Positions 15,843 to 21,694 of a DNA stretch of 60,661 nt are shown here, piece after piece; the stretch's first letter is position 1; every line of letters begins with the position of its first letter. The position numbers were made by a program, and so were the translations under genes. Below the pieces are notes generated by a model. The model searched no databases. It worked only from the letters and a program-made list of their open reading frames with translations, and was not told the origin of the DNA. Source of the stretch: a virus. The stretch lies in the IMG/VR virus record IMGVR_UViG_3300021425_002553, positions 1 to 60,661 of that record. The stretch is one strand, 5' to 3'.

Positions 15843-15986
15843 TAAGACGGGGAATGAGTTCGCCCGCGACGGTGCTAACCACACTGTGATCTAGAGAGTT
15901 GGTTACTTTCTTCTTGCTCCATTACAAACTGTCAGAATGTTGGGTTTGAATGCCCCATAGCAAGCATTCGGATAAGTGTAATGTTC
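15843..15986 (+). ncRNA. Candidate multi-helix structured RNA between tRNA-Thr and tRNA-Ala
   Basis: This 144-nt stretch has no supported frame but many complementary segments: TAACCA 15876-15881 with TGGTTA 15900-15905, CTTGCT 15913-15918 with AGCAAG 15959-15964, CATTACA 15920-15926 with TGTAATG 15977-15983, and GAATG 15935-15939 with CATTC 15965-15969. Some of these cross and would form a pseudoknot. It is not a recognisable tRNA. Confidence 0.4.
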
Positions 15987-16059
15987 GGGGAATTAGCTCA
16001 GTTGGTAGAGCACCTGCTTTGCAAGCAGGCTGTCAGGAGTTCGAGTCTCCTATTCTCCA
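15987..16059 (+). tRNA. tRNA-Ala (anticodon TGC)
   Basis: The acceptor stem GGGGAAT pairs with ATTCTCC. The anticodon arm is CCTGC-TTTGCAA-GCAGG and the T arm is AGGAG-TTCGAGT-CTCCT. A GNRA hairpin (TTCCC-GAAA-GGGAA, 16060-16073) follows directly and may be a processing site. Confidence 0.93.
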
Positions 16060-16090
16060 TTCCCGAAAGGGAAATTTAGTGTGTAGGTAA

Positions 16091-16672
16091 ATGATTGATT
16101 CTTTTTCTGATTTTATATACGTTGCTGACGGTGCTCTGGAACCAGAGTTCTGTAAGAATGTTATTGAAAAATTTGAGAAAGATGATAACAGACACCAAGG
16201 TATCATTGCAGGGGGAAGAGTTAACACTTCTATCAAAGATTCTCTTGATATAAACATATCAAGGTATCCTGATTGGAAGGAAGAAGATGAAGTCTTTTTC
16301 AAGTCCCTTAATACTCATCACCGATTGTATATGGATGGTAAGTGGTCTTCCACTCACAACCCAGGCTTAGGTGATTTTACTGATTCTGGATATCAGATAC
16401 AGAGAACTCGTCCTGGCGCTGGATATATTTGGCACCATGATGCAATGTTTGGTGAAACTATTGGTGACCGAGGTGTGAGGTGTACCACTTACATATGGTA
16501 TCTTAATGATATCGATGAAGATGGATATACTGAGTTTATCGATGGTACTAAAGTTCAACCAAAGACTGGAAGGATTTGTATCTTCCCAGCAACTTGGACT
16601 TACATGCACCGTGGATATCCACCAAAGAATCAAACTAAGTATCTTGTAACTGGTTGGATGCACTCTAAATAA
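16091..16672 (+). CDS. 2-oxoglutarate/Fe(II)-dependent oxygenase
   Basis: This 193-residue protein has the prolyl-4-hydroxylase-type fold signature: the iron-binding HxD in YIWHHDAMF, the distal His in TYMHRGYPP, and the 2-oxoglutarate-binding basic residue in TKYLVTGWM about ten residues later. Oxygenases of this type are frequent in T4-like cyanophages; the substrate is unknown. It sits alone between tRNA genes, so the surrounding tRNA transcript would also carry its mRNA. Confidence 0.85.
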   Translation: MIDSFSDFIYVADGALEPEFCKNVIEKFEKDDNRHQGIIAGGRVNTSIKDSLDINISRYPDWKEEDEVFFKSLNTHHRLYMDGKWSSTHNPGLGDFTDSGYQIQRTRPGAGYIWHHDAMFGETIGDRGVRCTTYIWYLNDIDEDGYTEFIDGTKVQPKTGRICIFPATWTYMHRGYPPKNQTKYLVTGWMHSK

Positions 16673-16681
16673 AAAACTCGA

Positions 16682-16753
16682 TGGCGTGTAGCTCAACGGC
16701 AGAGCAGGGAGCTGTTAACTCTCTGGTTGCTGGTTCGAATCCAGCCACGCCAG
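16682..16753 (+). tRNA. tRNA-Asn (anticodon GTT)
   Basis: The acceptor stem TGGCGTG pairs with CACGCCA. The anticodon arm is GGGAG-CTGTTAA-CTCTC and the T arm GCTGG-TTCGAAT-CCAGC. Confidence 0.92.
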
Positions 16754-16756
16754 CTC

Positions 16757-16828
16757 GCAAGAATAGCTCAGCGGTAGAGCATCTCGTTTACACCGAGGCG
16801 GTCGGGGGTTCGATCCCCTCTTCTTGCA
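16757..16828 (+). tRNA. tRNA-Val (anticodon TAC)
   Basis: The acceptor stem GCAAGAA pairs with TTCTTGC. The anticodon arm is TCTCG-TTTACAC-CGAGG and the T arm GGGGG-TTCGATC-CCCTC. It lies 3 bp after tRNA-Asn. Confidence 0.92.
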
Positions 16829-16851
16829 TGTCTCAATTGCGCACATGAACC

Positions 16852-17100
16852 ATGATTACCGTAAGATGCAAACAGTGTAACAAGGAAATCAGAAGTGACC
16901 ACCACACTCATTGTTGTGGTTGTCCAAACATGATGACAGTAATTGAAGACAAAGTGACAGCCGTTGACCTTTCTAAGGTCGTTATGGTACAATCACAGAA
17001 GGAAACTAAACCAAAAAGTTACCTATCACAATCTGATCTCTCCTTTCAAGAAGAGAGGAGAAAACGTAAGGTCAGAAAATTGGACTTTGATGTTCGTTAA
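16852..17100 (+). CDS. Small zinc-ribbon protein
   Basis: This 82-residue protein begins with a probable zinc ribbon: CKQCNKEIRSDHHTHCCGCP (two CxxC-like pairs plus His). The C-terminal half is basic (ERRKRKVRKLDFDVR), suggesting nucleic-acid contact. The next gene starts immediately after its stop. Function unknown. Confidence 0.7.
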   Translation: MITVRCKQCNKEIRSDHHTHCCGCPNMMTVIEDKVTAVDLSKVVMVQSQKETKPKSYLSQSDLSFQEERRKRKVRKLDFDVR

Positions 17101-17286
17101 ATGTCACATCGATTCGATGAAATCAAACCTGATCACTACATCACCGAACGTCAGTGTCAGGAGATGATTGATAAGGCAATCGATAAACACAACAAAACTG
17201 CAACCATCATTAGTGCTTGTATAGGAACAGTTCTTCTGTTCTTCTATGCTCAAGGTCTGTTGATTGTGTTGGGGGTTTGGAAATAA
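17101..17286 (+). CDS. Small membrane protein
   Basis: This 61-residue protein has a polar helical N-terminus and one C-terminal transmembrane helix (TIISACIGTVLLFFYAQGLL). It starts at the base after the preceding stop, and tRNA-Ser begins at the base after its own stop. Function unknown. Confidence 0.65.
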   Translation: MSHRFDEIKPDHYITERQCQEMIDKAIDKHNKTATIISACIGTVLLFFYAQGLLIVLGVWK

Positions 17287-17371
17287 GGAAGATTGGCAGA
17301 GTGGTTGATCGCGTTGGTCTTGAAAACCAATAAGGGTAACACCTTCCAGGGTTCGAATCCCTGATCTTCCG
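17287..17371 (+). tRNA. tRNA-Ser (anticodon TGA)
   Basis: The acceptor stem GGAAGAT pairs with ATCTTCC. The anticodon arm is TTGGT-CTTGAAA-ACCAA, followed by a long variable arm (TAAGGGTAACACCTT) as in class II tRNAs. Confidence 0.92.
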
Positions 17372-17374
17372 CCA

Positions 17375-17448
17375 CGAGAAGTAGCTCAGTTTGGTAGAGC
17401 TCTCGCTTTGGGAGCGAGTGGCCGCAGGTTCGAATCCTGTCTTCTCGA
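17375..17448 (+). tRNA. tRNA-Pro (anticodon TGG)
   Basis: The acceptor stem CGAGAAG pairs with CTTCTCG. The anticodon arm is CTCGC-TTTGGGA-GCGAG and the T arm GCAGG-TTCGAAT-CCTGT. Confidence 0.93.
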
Positions 17449-17462
17449 TCGGGTCATCCCCA

Positions 17463-17469
17463 ATAAATA
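17463..17469 (+). promoter_or_regulatory. Possible T4-type late promoter
   Basis: ATAAATA lies 20 bp before the start of the antitoxin-like gene at 17489, inside the tRNA array. Confidence 0.45.
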
Positions 17470-17488
17470 AATCAACCACAAGAAACTG

Positions 17489-17659
17489 ATGGAAGTATTC
17501 TCGGTAGAAGAGTTTCAAGAGAACTGGGACGAGCTTATACAAAGGGTAGAGAACGGGGAAATATTTGGTATAGTAAACGAAAACGGTAACGCGGCAGTGA
17601 TGATGTCCACTGACGATGACCTTTATAAAATGTATACCGACCACAACGAAGCCTCCTAA
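17489..17659 (+). CDS. Phd/YefM-like antitoxin (orphan)
   Basis: This 56-residue protein, MEVFSVEEFQENWDELIQRV followed by ENGEIFGIVNENGNAAVMM, matches the small Phd/YefM antitoxin plan: an N-terminal strand, the helix with the spaced Leu/Val pattern, the G(E)xxxIV strand, and the NGxxxAVMM turn. No toxin gene is next to it. It sits between tRNA-Pro and tRNA-Ile; its stop codon abuts tRNA-Ile. It may neutralise a host toxin or act as a DNA-binding repressor (inference). Confidence 0.65.
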   Translation: MEVFSVEEFQENWDELIQRVENGEIFGIVNENGNAAVMMSTDDDLYKMYTDHNEAS

Positions 17660-17731
17660 GAGACTGTCGCATATTGGTTAATGCTCGCTCCTTATAAGGG
17701 CGCAAACTGGGTTCAATTCCCGACAGTCCCA
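17660..17731 (+). tRNA. tRNA-Ile (anticodon TAT)
   Basis: The acceptor stem GAGACTG pairs with CAGTCCC except for an A-C mismatch at pair 2. The anticodon arm CGCTC-CTTATAA-GGGCG gives TAT, reading AUA. The T arm also has a mismatch at its base. Rare AUA-reading tRNAs are a known feature of phage tRNA sets. Confidence 0.82.
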
Positions 17732-17735
17732 CTAA

Positions 17736-17808
17736 GCTGGTTTAGCAATCTGGTGAATGCTCCGAACTCATAATTCGGCTGAGACGTGTTCGATCCACGT
17801 AACCAGCA
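17736..17808 (+). tRNA. tRNA-Met (anticodon CAT)
   Basis: The acceptor stem GCTGGTT pairs with AACCAGC. The anticodon arm is CCGAA-CTCATAA-TTCGG and the T arm ACGTG-TTCGATC-CACGT. A CAT tRNA could be elongator Met or a lysidine-modified Ile2; elongator Met is the default call. Confidence 0.9.
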
Positions 17809-17810
17809 TT

Positions 17811-17861
17811 GGACAGTTTAATTACTGTCCTCTTGACTCAAACAGTCAAAACCCTTATACT
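17811..17861 (+). promoter_or_regulatory. Sigma70-like promoter with flanking and overlapping inverted repeats
   Basis: TTGACT (17833-17838), a 17-bp spacer and TATACT (17856-17861) form a strong promoter. Directly upstream is a hairpin GGACAGT-TTAATT-ACTGTCC (17811-17830). The -35 itself is one arm of a second inverted repeat, TTGACT-CAAAC-AGTCAA (17833-17849), which could be an operator. It would drive the genes from 17884. Confidence 0.75.
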
Positions 17862-17883
17862 ACTAAGGTCAACACGCAAGACA

Positions 17884-18099
17884 ATGACAATCACTTCTAA
17901 GTTCAAAAAAGACATCACGACTCTTCGTTCCGCAGTGAATGGAGACTTCTACCTTGACGTAAAGAATCCGAAACTTTTCAAAAAGGTCCGCAAGTTTTAT
18001 GAGAACGACGGTGTAACTTTTTCTGGTGACCCTCTGGACGACTACGATATCCTCATCGATTGTCTGGCAGAAGATCTGGAACTCCAAGAGGTGGAGTGA
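17884..18099 (+). CDS. Conserved hypothetical protein, early
   Basis: This 71-residue protein from ATG 17884 (MTITSKFKKDITTLRSAVNG) has a basic N-terminus and acidic C-terminus with Asp/Glu-rich DPLDDYDILIDCLAEDLE. The promoter at 17833 gives a transcript start about 15 bp before its ATG. The frame from 17809 would include the promoter and is rejected. Function unknown. Confidence 0.7.
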   Translation: MTITSKFKKDITTLRSAVNGDFYLDVKNPKLFKKVRKFYENDGVTFSGDPLDDYDILIDCLAEDLELQEVE

Positions 18100-18335
18100 T
18101 GAAGATTCTCCTTGAGAGATTCCCCTATCGTTATGTTGAATGTGGAACCCTAGAAAATGGGTTCCCTGACTTTCGTATTCAAAAAGCGCATGAGTATACT
18201 AAACGATACTCAGACATGTATCTTCTTGATAATCGGATGCAACTTCTGACTGCTATGGAAGACTTTGATTATACTCTCTGGCTAGACCCTGCTGGAGTAC
18301 CTTGTTATATTAAAGACAGGGTGTCAAATAAATAG
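18099..18335 (+). CDS. Conserved hypothetical protein
   Basis: This 78-residue protein starts at ATG 18099, overlapping the previous stop, with GAGGTGGAG just upstream. It contains several aromatic residues (FPYRYVECG, YTLWLDPAGVPCYI). No known domain. Its stop is part of the late promoter element that follows. Confidence 0.65.
   Translation: MKILLERFPYRYVECGTLENGFPDFRIQKAHEYTKRYSDMYLLDNRMQLLTAMEDFDYTLWLDPAGVPCYIKDRVSNK
18328..18334 (+). promoter_or_regulatory. T4-type late promoter
   Basis: ATAAATA overlaps the TAG stop (18333-18335) of the preceding gene and is 25 bp before ATG 18359. Confidence 0.6.
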
Positions 18336-18358
18336 GTTAGAATATTTTTTAATCTATC

Positions 18359-18598
18359 ATGGCAATGAGAAAAACATCTTCTTCTGGTGCATTCATGAGT
18401 CAGTATGATCAGGAAGTTGAGAAGAGACTAAAGGCTCTTGAGGCTGAAGTTCTGTCACTCAAAGCACAACTTCAAGTAAAGGCTGAGGCACCTGCAGCAG
18501 CACCTACTGGTCTTGAGGGTAAGTTTGATGAACTCGTCAGAGTTTTGAAGATGAACGAAGGTCTCAATATCTCCAAGCTTTCAAAGGGTACACTTTGA
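18359..18598 (+). CDS. Small coiled-coil late protein
   Basis: This 79-residue protein has a Ser-rich start (MAMRKTSSSGAFMSQYDQEV), a clear coiled coil (VEKRLKALEAEVLSLKAQLQ, residues about 20-40), an Ala/Pro linker and a short helical tail. It follows a late promoter, so it may be a minor structural protein. Its TGA stop lies within a TTGACA element. Confidence 0.7.
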   Translation: MAMRKTSSSGAFMSQYDQEVEKRLKALEAEVLSLKAQLQVKAEAPAAAPTGLEGKFDELVRVLKMNEGLNISKLSKGTL

Positions 18599-18624
18599 CA
18601 TTAGTCACGGATTGACTCTAAAAA
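18595..18624 (+). promoter_or_regulatory. Possible sigma70-like promoter for the structured RNA
   Basis: TTGACA (18595-18600), containing the stop codon of the previous gene, is followed after 18 bp by TAAAAA (18619-18624). The -10 is weak. If used, transcription would begin near 18631 and end at the terminator at 18841, giving a ~210-nt RNA. Confidence 0.35.
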
Positions 18625-18841
18625 TGCCCTGGTCGGTAGAAGGTCCCCTTCTTCCCGCGTTTCTTGGTTCGTAAAATCAAGTGGTGGAGTCACTAGACCC
18701 AACTGAGTTTACTAATTCTCCAAAGATTAGTTGGTGCGGATGGAGGAAACTCCCGCCTGAGATTTAGTTATTACTCAGTGATAAAAATAACTTGGCGTGC
18801 ATGGAGCCCATGAAGGAGGTCTTGACAAAGGCCTCCTTTTT
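18625..18841 (+). ncRNA. Candidate non-coding RNA upstream of the glycan cluster
   Basis: The 278-bp gap between 18598 and 18877 holds no supported frame but many helices: GAAGG/CCTTC 18639-18651, CTTG/CAAG 18663-18681, ACTAAT/ATTAGT 18711-18731, GGAG-GAAA-CTCC 18742-18753 (GNRA tetraloop), CTGAG/CTCAG 18757-18778, CATGG/CCATG 18800-18812, and the terminator hairpin. TGACTC 18613-18618 could also pair with GAGTCA 18687-18692. Cyanophage RNA families such as wcaG and manA are known upstream of sugar genes; I cannot tell whether this is one of them. Confidence 0.5.
18813..18841 (+). terminator. Intrinsic terminator containing a promoter -35 box in its loop
   Basis: AAGGAGGTC, loop TTGACAAA, GGCCTCCTT form a 9-bp stem (one G-T pair) followed by a T-run. 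The loop holds TTGACA, the -35 box of the promoter at 18822. Confidence 0.85.
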
Positions 18842-18850
18842 TCATACAAT
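18822..18850 (+). promoter_or_regulatory. Strong sigma70-like promoter for the glycan cluster
   Basis: TTGACA (18822-18827), exactly 17 bp, TACAAT (18845-18850). The -35 is in the terminator loop and the spacer spans its 3' arm and T-run. The first start codon, 18877, lies about 20 bp after the expected transcript start. Confidence 0.85.
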
Positions 18851-18876
18851 ACATACATATGGTATGATCTTTTATA

Positions 18877-19209
18877 ATGAAGATTGGATTTAATTGTAGT
18901 TCCTTTGACCTGTTTCATGCTGGTCATGTGACGATGTTGAAGATGGAGAAAGAGTTATGTGATTGGTTGATCGTAGCCTTCAGGTTGATCCCACTATCGA
19001 CAGACCTGGTATCAAAAATAAACCAACCCAAAGTGTGTATGAGAGGTATGTACAAGTACAGGGTTGTCGAATATGTCAATGATAGACCAGGACATGATGT
19101 GAGATATTCGACATCAAACAAAAAAATAATGACTGAAATTGATTGGTCACCAAAGACTGACATTGCAACTGGACTCCTCAAAACAATTCTCCATTATGAA
19201 AATCATTAA
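18877..19209 (+). pseudogene. Broken cytidylyltransferase fused to the C-terminus of RmlB
   Basis: The continuous 110-codon frame is a chimera. Residues 1-34 (SSFDLFHAGHVTMLKMEKEL) are the HxGH start of a TagD/glycerol-3-phosphate-cytidylyltransferase-like enzyme. From 18981 to 19079 the cytidylyltransferase continues in the next frame (VDPTIDRPGIKNKPTQSVYE), so one base was lost near 18979-18981. From about 19066 the first frame again makes sense, but as the end of dTDP-glucose 4,6-dehydratase: EYVNDRPGHDVRYSTSNKKI and DWSPKTDIATGLLKT. An intact rmlC follows. The product cannot be a functional enzyme unless the DNA has errors. Confidence 0.75.
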
Positions 19210-19732
19210 TACTCCTCTCGATGGTGCATACATCATCGAACAACCACGACACTATGATGATCGTGGATATTTTCTTGAGTCGTATAATAAGAGAGACTTT
19301 GCTGAGATCGGACTCGATGTAGAATTCGTTCAGGACAATCACTCATCATCCACCGTGAATGTACTTCGTGGTCTTCACTATCAGGTCAATAAACCACAAG
19401 GCAAGTTGGTCAGATGTATGAAGGGATGGATTCACGATGTTATTGTTGACCTGAGACTGTCATCCAACACCTTTGGAGAACATTTCAAGGTTGATCTTCA
19501 TCGACCTGAGTTGATGTTGTGGGTACCAGAAGGATTTGCCCATGGTTTCTACGTCAAGAGTGACAGAGCACATGTCTGTTACAAGACAACTGAGTATTAT
19601 TACAAGGAATATAATCGTGTCCTTCTATGGAATGATCCTGAACTTGATATTGAATGGGAAACATCTACACCGATTCTGTCGGGACAAGATAAGAGAGGTA
19701 AGACTTTAGAGGAGTGTGACAAGTATGAATAA
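19196..19732 (+). CDS. rmlC: dTDP-4-dehydrorhamnose 3,5-epimerase
   Basis: This 178-residue protein from ATG 19196 has the full RmlC set: RGYFLESYNKRDFAE, QDNHSSSTVNVLRGLHYQ with the catalytic His, PQGKLVRCMKG, VDLRLSSNTFGEH, WVPEGFAHGFYV and the substrate-loop Tyr residues near YKTTEYYYKEY. It converts dTDP-4-keto-6-deoxyglucose to dTDP-4-keto-rhamnose in dTDP-rhamnose synthesis. The upstream rmlB is only a remnant, so the substrate would have to come from the host. It overlaps the chimeric pseudogene by 14 bp. Confidence 0.93.
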   Translation: MKIINTPLDGAYIIEQPRHYDDRGYFLESYNKRDFAEIGLDVEFVQDNHSSSTVNVLRGLHYQVNKPQGKLVRCMKGWIHDVIVDLRLSSNTFGEHFKVDLHRPELMLWVPEGFAHGFYVKSDRAHVCYKTTEYYYKEYNRVLLWNDPELDIEWETSTPILSGQDKRGKTLEECDKYE

Positions 19733-20546
19733 TCTATCCGTATTCGGTGCTTCAGGATATGTCGGTAGTAATTACTGTCGAATGTATCCTGGTAATATTC
19801 CTATCCCTCGTGGTCAGAGACATCCTGAGTCGTCTGACATTCTGTACTTCATCAGTACAACAACGAATCAGAACGTCTTCAAGGATCTGCAGATCGACAT
19901 TGATACTAATCTGAAGATCCTGACTGAAGTATTGTCACATTGTAAAAGAACTGACACTGTATTCAACTTTGTGAGTTCAGGTTTTGTTTATGACAATGAC
20001 ATCATTGATGCAAAGGAAGATGATCCCTGTAATCCAACAGGTTTCTATTCGATCACCAAGAGGTGTGCAGAGTCACTGGTAATCTCATACTGTAAAACCT
20101 TTGGTATTGACTATCGTATCTTCAGGATCGGAAACGTGTTTGGTATCGATCCCACAGTCACTCAAGGGAAGAATGTTCTTGGGTATCTGATTCGATGTCT
20201 GAAGAAGAATGATCCTATCAAGATGTACGGTGGTGGTGATTATCAGAAAGACTACATGTATGTTGATGATGTGTGTAGAGCCATGGATGAACTCATGGTG
20301 AATGGAGATAAAAACGAGATCTATAATATTGGAACAGGTGTATCACGTTCCTTTAAAGAGATCATTGAATATTGTAAGGATAAGGTAGGTAGCACAAGTG
20401 AGATTATTGACGTACCTTTCCCCGACGATCAAGACTATCTACAGATCAAGAACTTCACAATGAACGTGGACAAACTCAATGCGATTGGGTTCGTTCCCAA
20501 ACTTGACATTGACACAGGACTTGATATGATGTGTGAAGTCTACTAG
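19725..20546 (+). CDS. NAD-dependent epimerase/dehydratase (SDR)
   Basis: This 273-residue extended short-chain dehydrogenase starts at ATG 19725 inside the rmlC end. It has the NAD-binding VFGASGYVGSN, the catalytic YSITKR (YxxxK) near residue 110, and the substrate region DYMYVDDVCRAMDEL. Its place right after rmlC would suit an RmlD-like reductase, but the sequence does not settle whether it is a reductase, epimerase or dehydratase of a nucleotide sugar. A 29-bp gap follows. Confidence 0.8.
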   Translation: MNNLSVFGASGYVGSNYCRMYPGNIPIPRGQRHPESSDILYFISTTTNQNVFKDLQIDIDTNLKILTEVLSHCKRTDTVFNFVSSGFVYDNDIIDAKEDDPCNPTGFYSITKRCAESLVISYCKTFGIDYRIFRIGNVFGIDPTVTQGKNVLGYLIRCLKKNDPIKMYGGGDYQKDYMYVDDVCRAMDELMVNGDKNEIYNIGTGVSRSFKEIIEYCKDKVGSTSEIIDVPFPDDQDYLQIKNFTMNVDKLNAIGFVPKLDIDTGLDMMCEVY

Positions 20547-20575
20547 ATTTTTTAAGGATACATAGTAAGTAATTC

Positions 20576-21694
20576 ATGGATGTTATGACTGAGTATAAGA
20601 AGACTGCACTGGTTCTCGGTGCAGGTGGTTTCATTGGTAGTCACATGGTGAAACGATTACGGTCAGAAGGGTATTGGGTTCGTGGTGTTGATCTGAAACG
20701 ACCCGAGTATTCTGAGACTGAAGCAAACGAGTTCATTCAGGGTGACCTGCGTGATGTAGAATTTGTTCGCCGTGTCATTCAGTTCAAGGGTGAACAAGGG
20801 AATTTTTACAATTCAGTTCCTTACCAATACATTCGTCCCTTCGACGAGATCTATCAGTTTGCTGCTGATATGGGTGGTGCAGGTTTTGTTTTCACTGGTG
20901 ATAACGATGCAGACATCATGCATAACTCAGTCTCTATCAACCTGAATGTTCTTGAAGAAGTTCGTAAACTGAATGAGACCTTTGATGGTGTGACCAGGGA
21001 GTATACTGAGTGTAATCGACCTGATCTGTGTCAACCCACTAAGATCTTCTATTCTGGATCGGCATGCATGTATCCAGAACATAACCAACTTGATCCTGAT
21101 AACCCTGATTGTCGTGAAGAATCAGCATACCCAGCAGACCCAGACTCCGAGTACGGATGGGAGAAACTCTTCTCTGAACGTCTCTACTTTGCTTACAGTA
21201 GGAACCATGGTATCCCTGTTCGTGTTGCTAGGTATCACAATATTTTTGGACCTGAAGGAACCTGGGACGGAGGAAGAGAGAAGGCACCAGCTGCAATCTG
21301 CCGTAAAGTCGCTTACCTCCCGAACGTGGGTGGAGGTATCGAGGTGTGGGGAGATGGCTTACAAACTCGTTCCTTCCTGTACATTGATGAATGCATTGAA
21401 GCAACTCGACGACTGATGGATAGTGACTTCCAAGGACCAGTCAATATTGGTTCTGAGGAGATGGTCACCATCAATGAGTTGGTTGAAACTGCTGCAAAGG
21501 TATCTGATAAAGTAGTCAGAAAGATCTATAAACTCGACGCTCCTACGGGGGTTCGTGGTCGTAATTCAAACAATGATCTCATCCGTGAGAAACTTGGTTG
21601 GGATTACTCTCAGACTCTTGAAGAGGGTATCCGTAAGACATACGAATGGATTTGTACACAAATTGAGGAGAATACAAATGGGACTAGCAATTAA
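20576..21694 (+). CDS. GDP-mannose 3,5-epimerase-like enzyme
   Basis: This 372-residue SDR has LGAGGFIGSHMVKRL at the N-terminus, then QFAADMGGAGFVFT, YSGSACMYPEHNQL, YGWEKLFSERL (catalytic Tyr/Lys), RYHNIFGPEGTWDGGREKA and GDGLQTRSFLYIDECIEA. This series is very close to GDP-mannose 3,5-epimerase (GME), which makes GDP-L-galactose and GDP-L-gulose in plants and some bacteria. ATG 20585 is an alternative start. Nearby fucosyltransferase-type enzymes could use GDP-sugars (inference). Confidence 0.85.
   Translation: MDVMTEYKKTALVLGAGGFIGSHMVKRLRSEGYWVRGVDLKRPEYSETEANEFIQGDLRDVEFVRRVIQFKGEQGNFYNSVPYQYIRPFDEIYQFAADMGGAGFVFTGDNDADIMHNSVSINLNVLEEVRKLNETFDGVTREYTECNRPDLCQPTKIFYSGSACMYPEHNQLDPDNPDCREESAYPADPDSEYGWEKLFSERLYFAYSRNHGIPVRVARYHNIFGPEGTWDGGREKAPAAICRKVAYLPNVGGGIEVWGDGLQTRSFLYIDECIEATRRLMDSDFQGPVNIGSEEMVTINELVETAAKVSDKVVRKIYKLDAPTGVRGRNSNNDLIREKLGWDYSQTLEEGIRKTYEWICTQIEENTNGTSN

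Noticed and set aside
15841-15990. An extra tRNA between tRNA-Thr and tRNA-Ala.
   Set aside because: A TTTGAAT T-loop-like piece exists, but no consistent acceptor, D or anticodon arms could be built around it.
17809-17883. Upstream extension of the 17884 gene to 17809.
   Set aside because: The extension would include the hairpin and the strong promoter at 17833-17861, so transcripts from that promoter could not encode it.
18979-19082. Programmed ribosomal frameshifting in the cytidylyltransferase-like gene.
   Set aside because: There is no slippery heptamer or downstream pseudoknot at 18979-18985, and the frame would still run into the RmlB remnant, so mutation is the simpler explanation.
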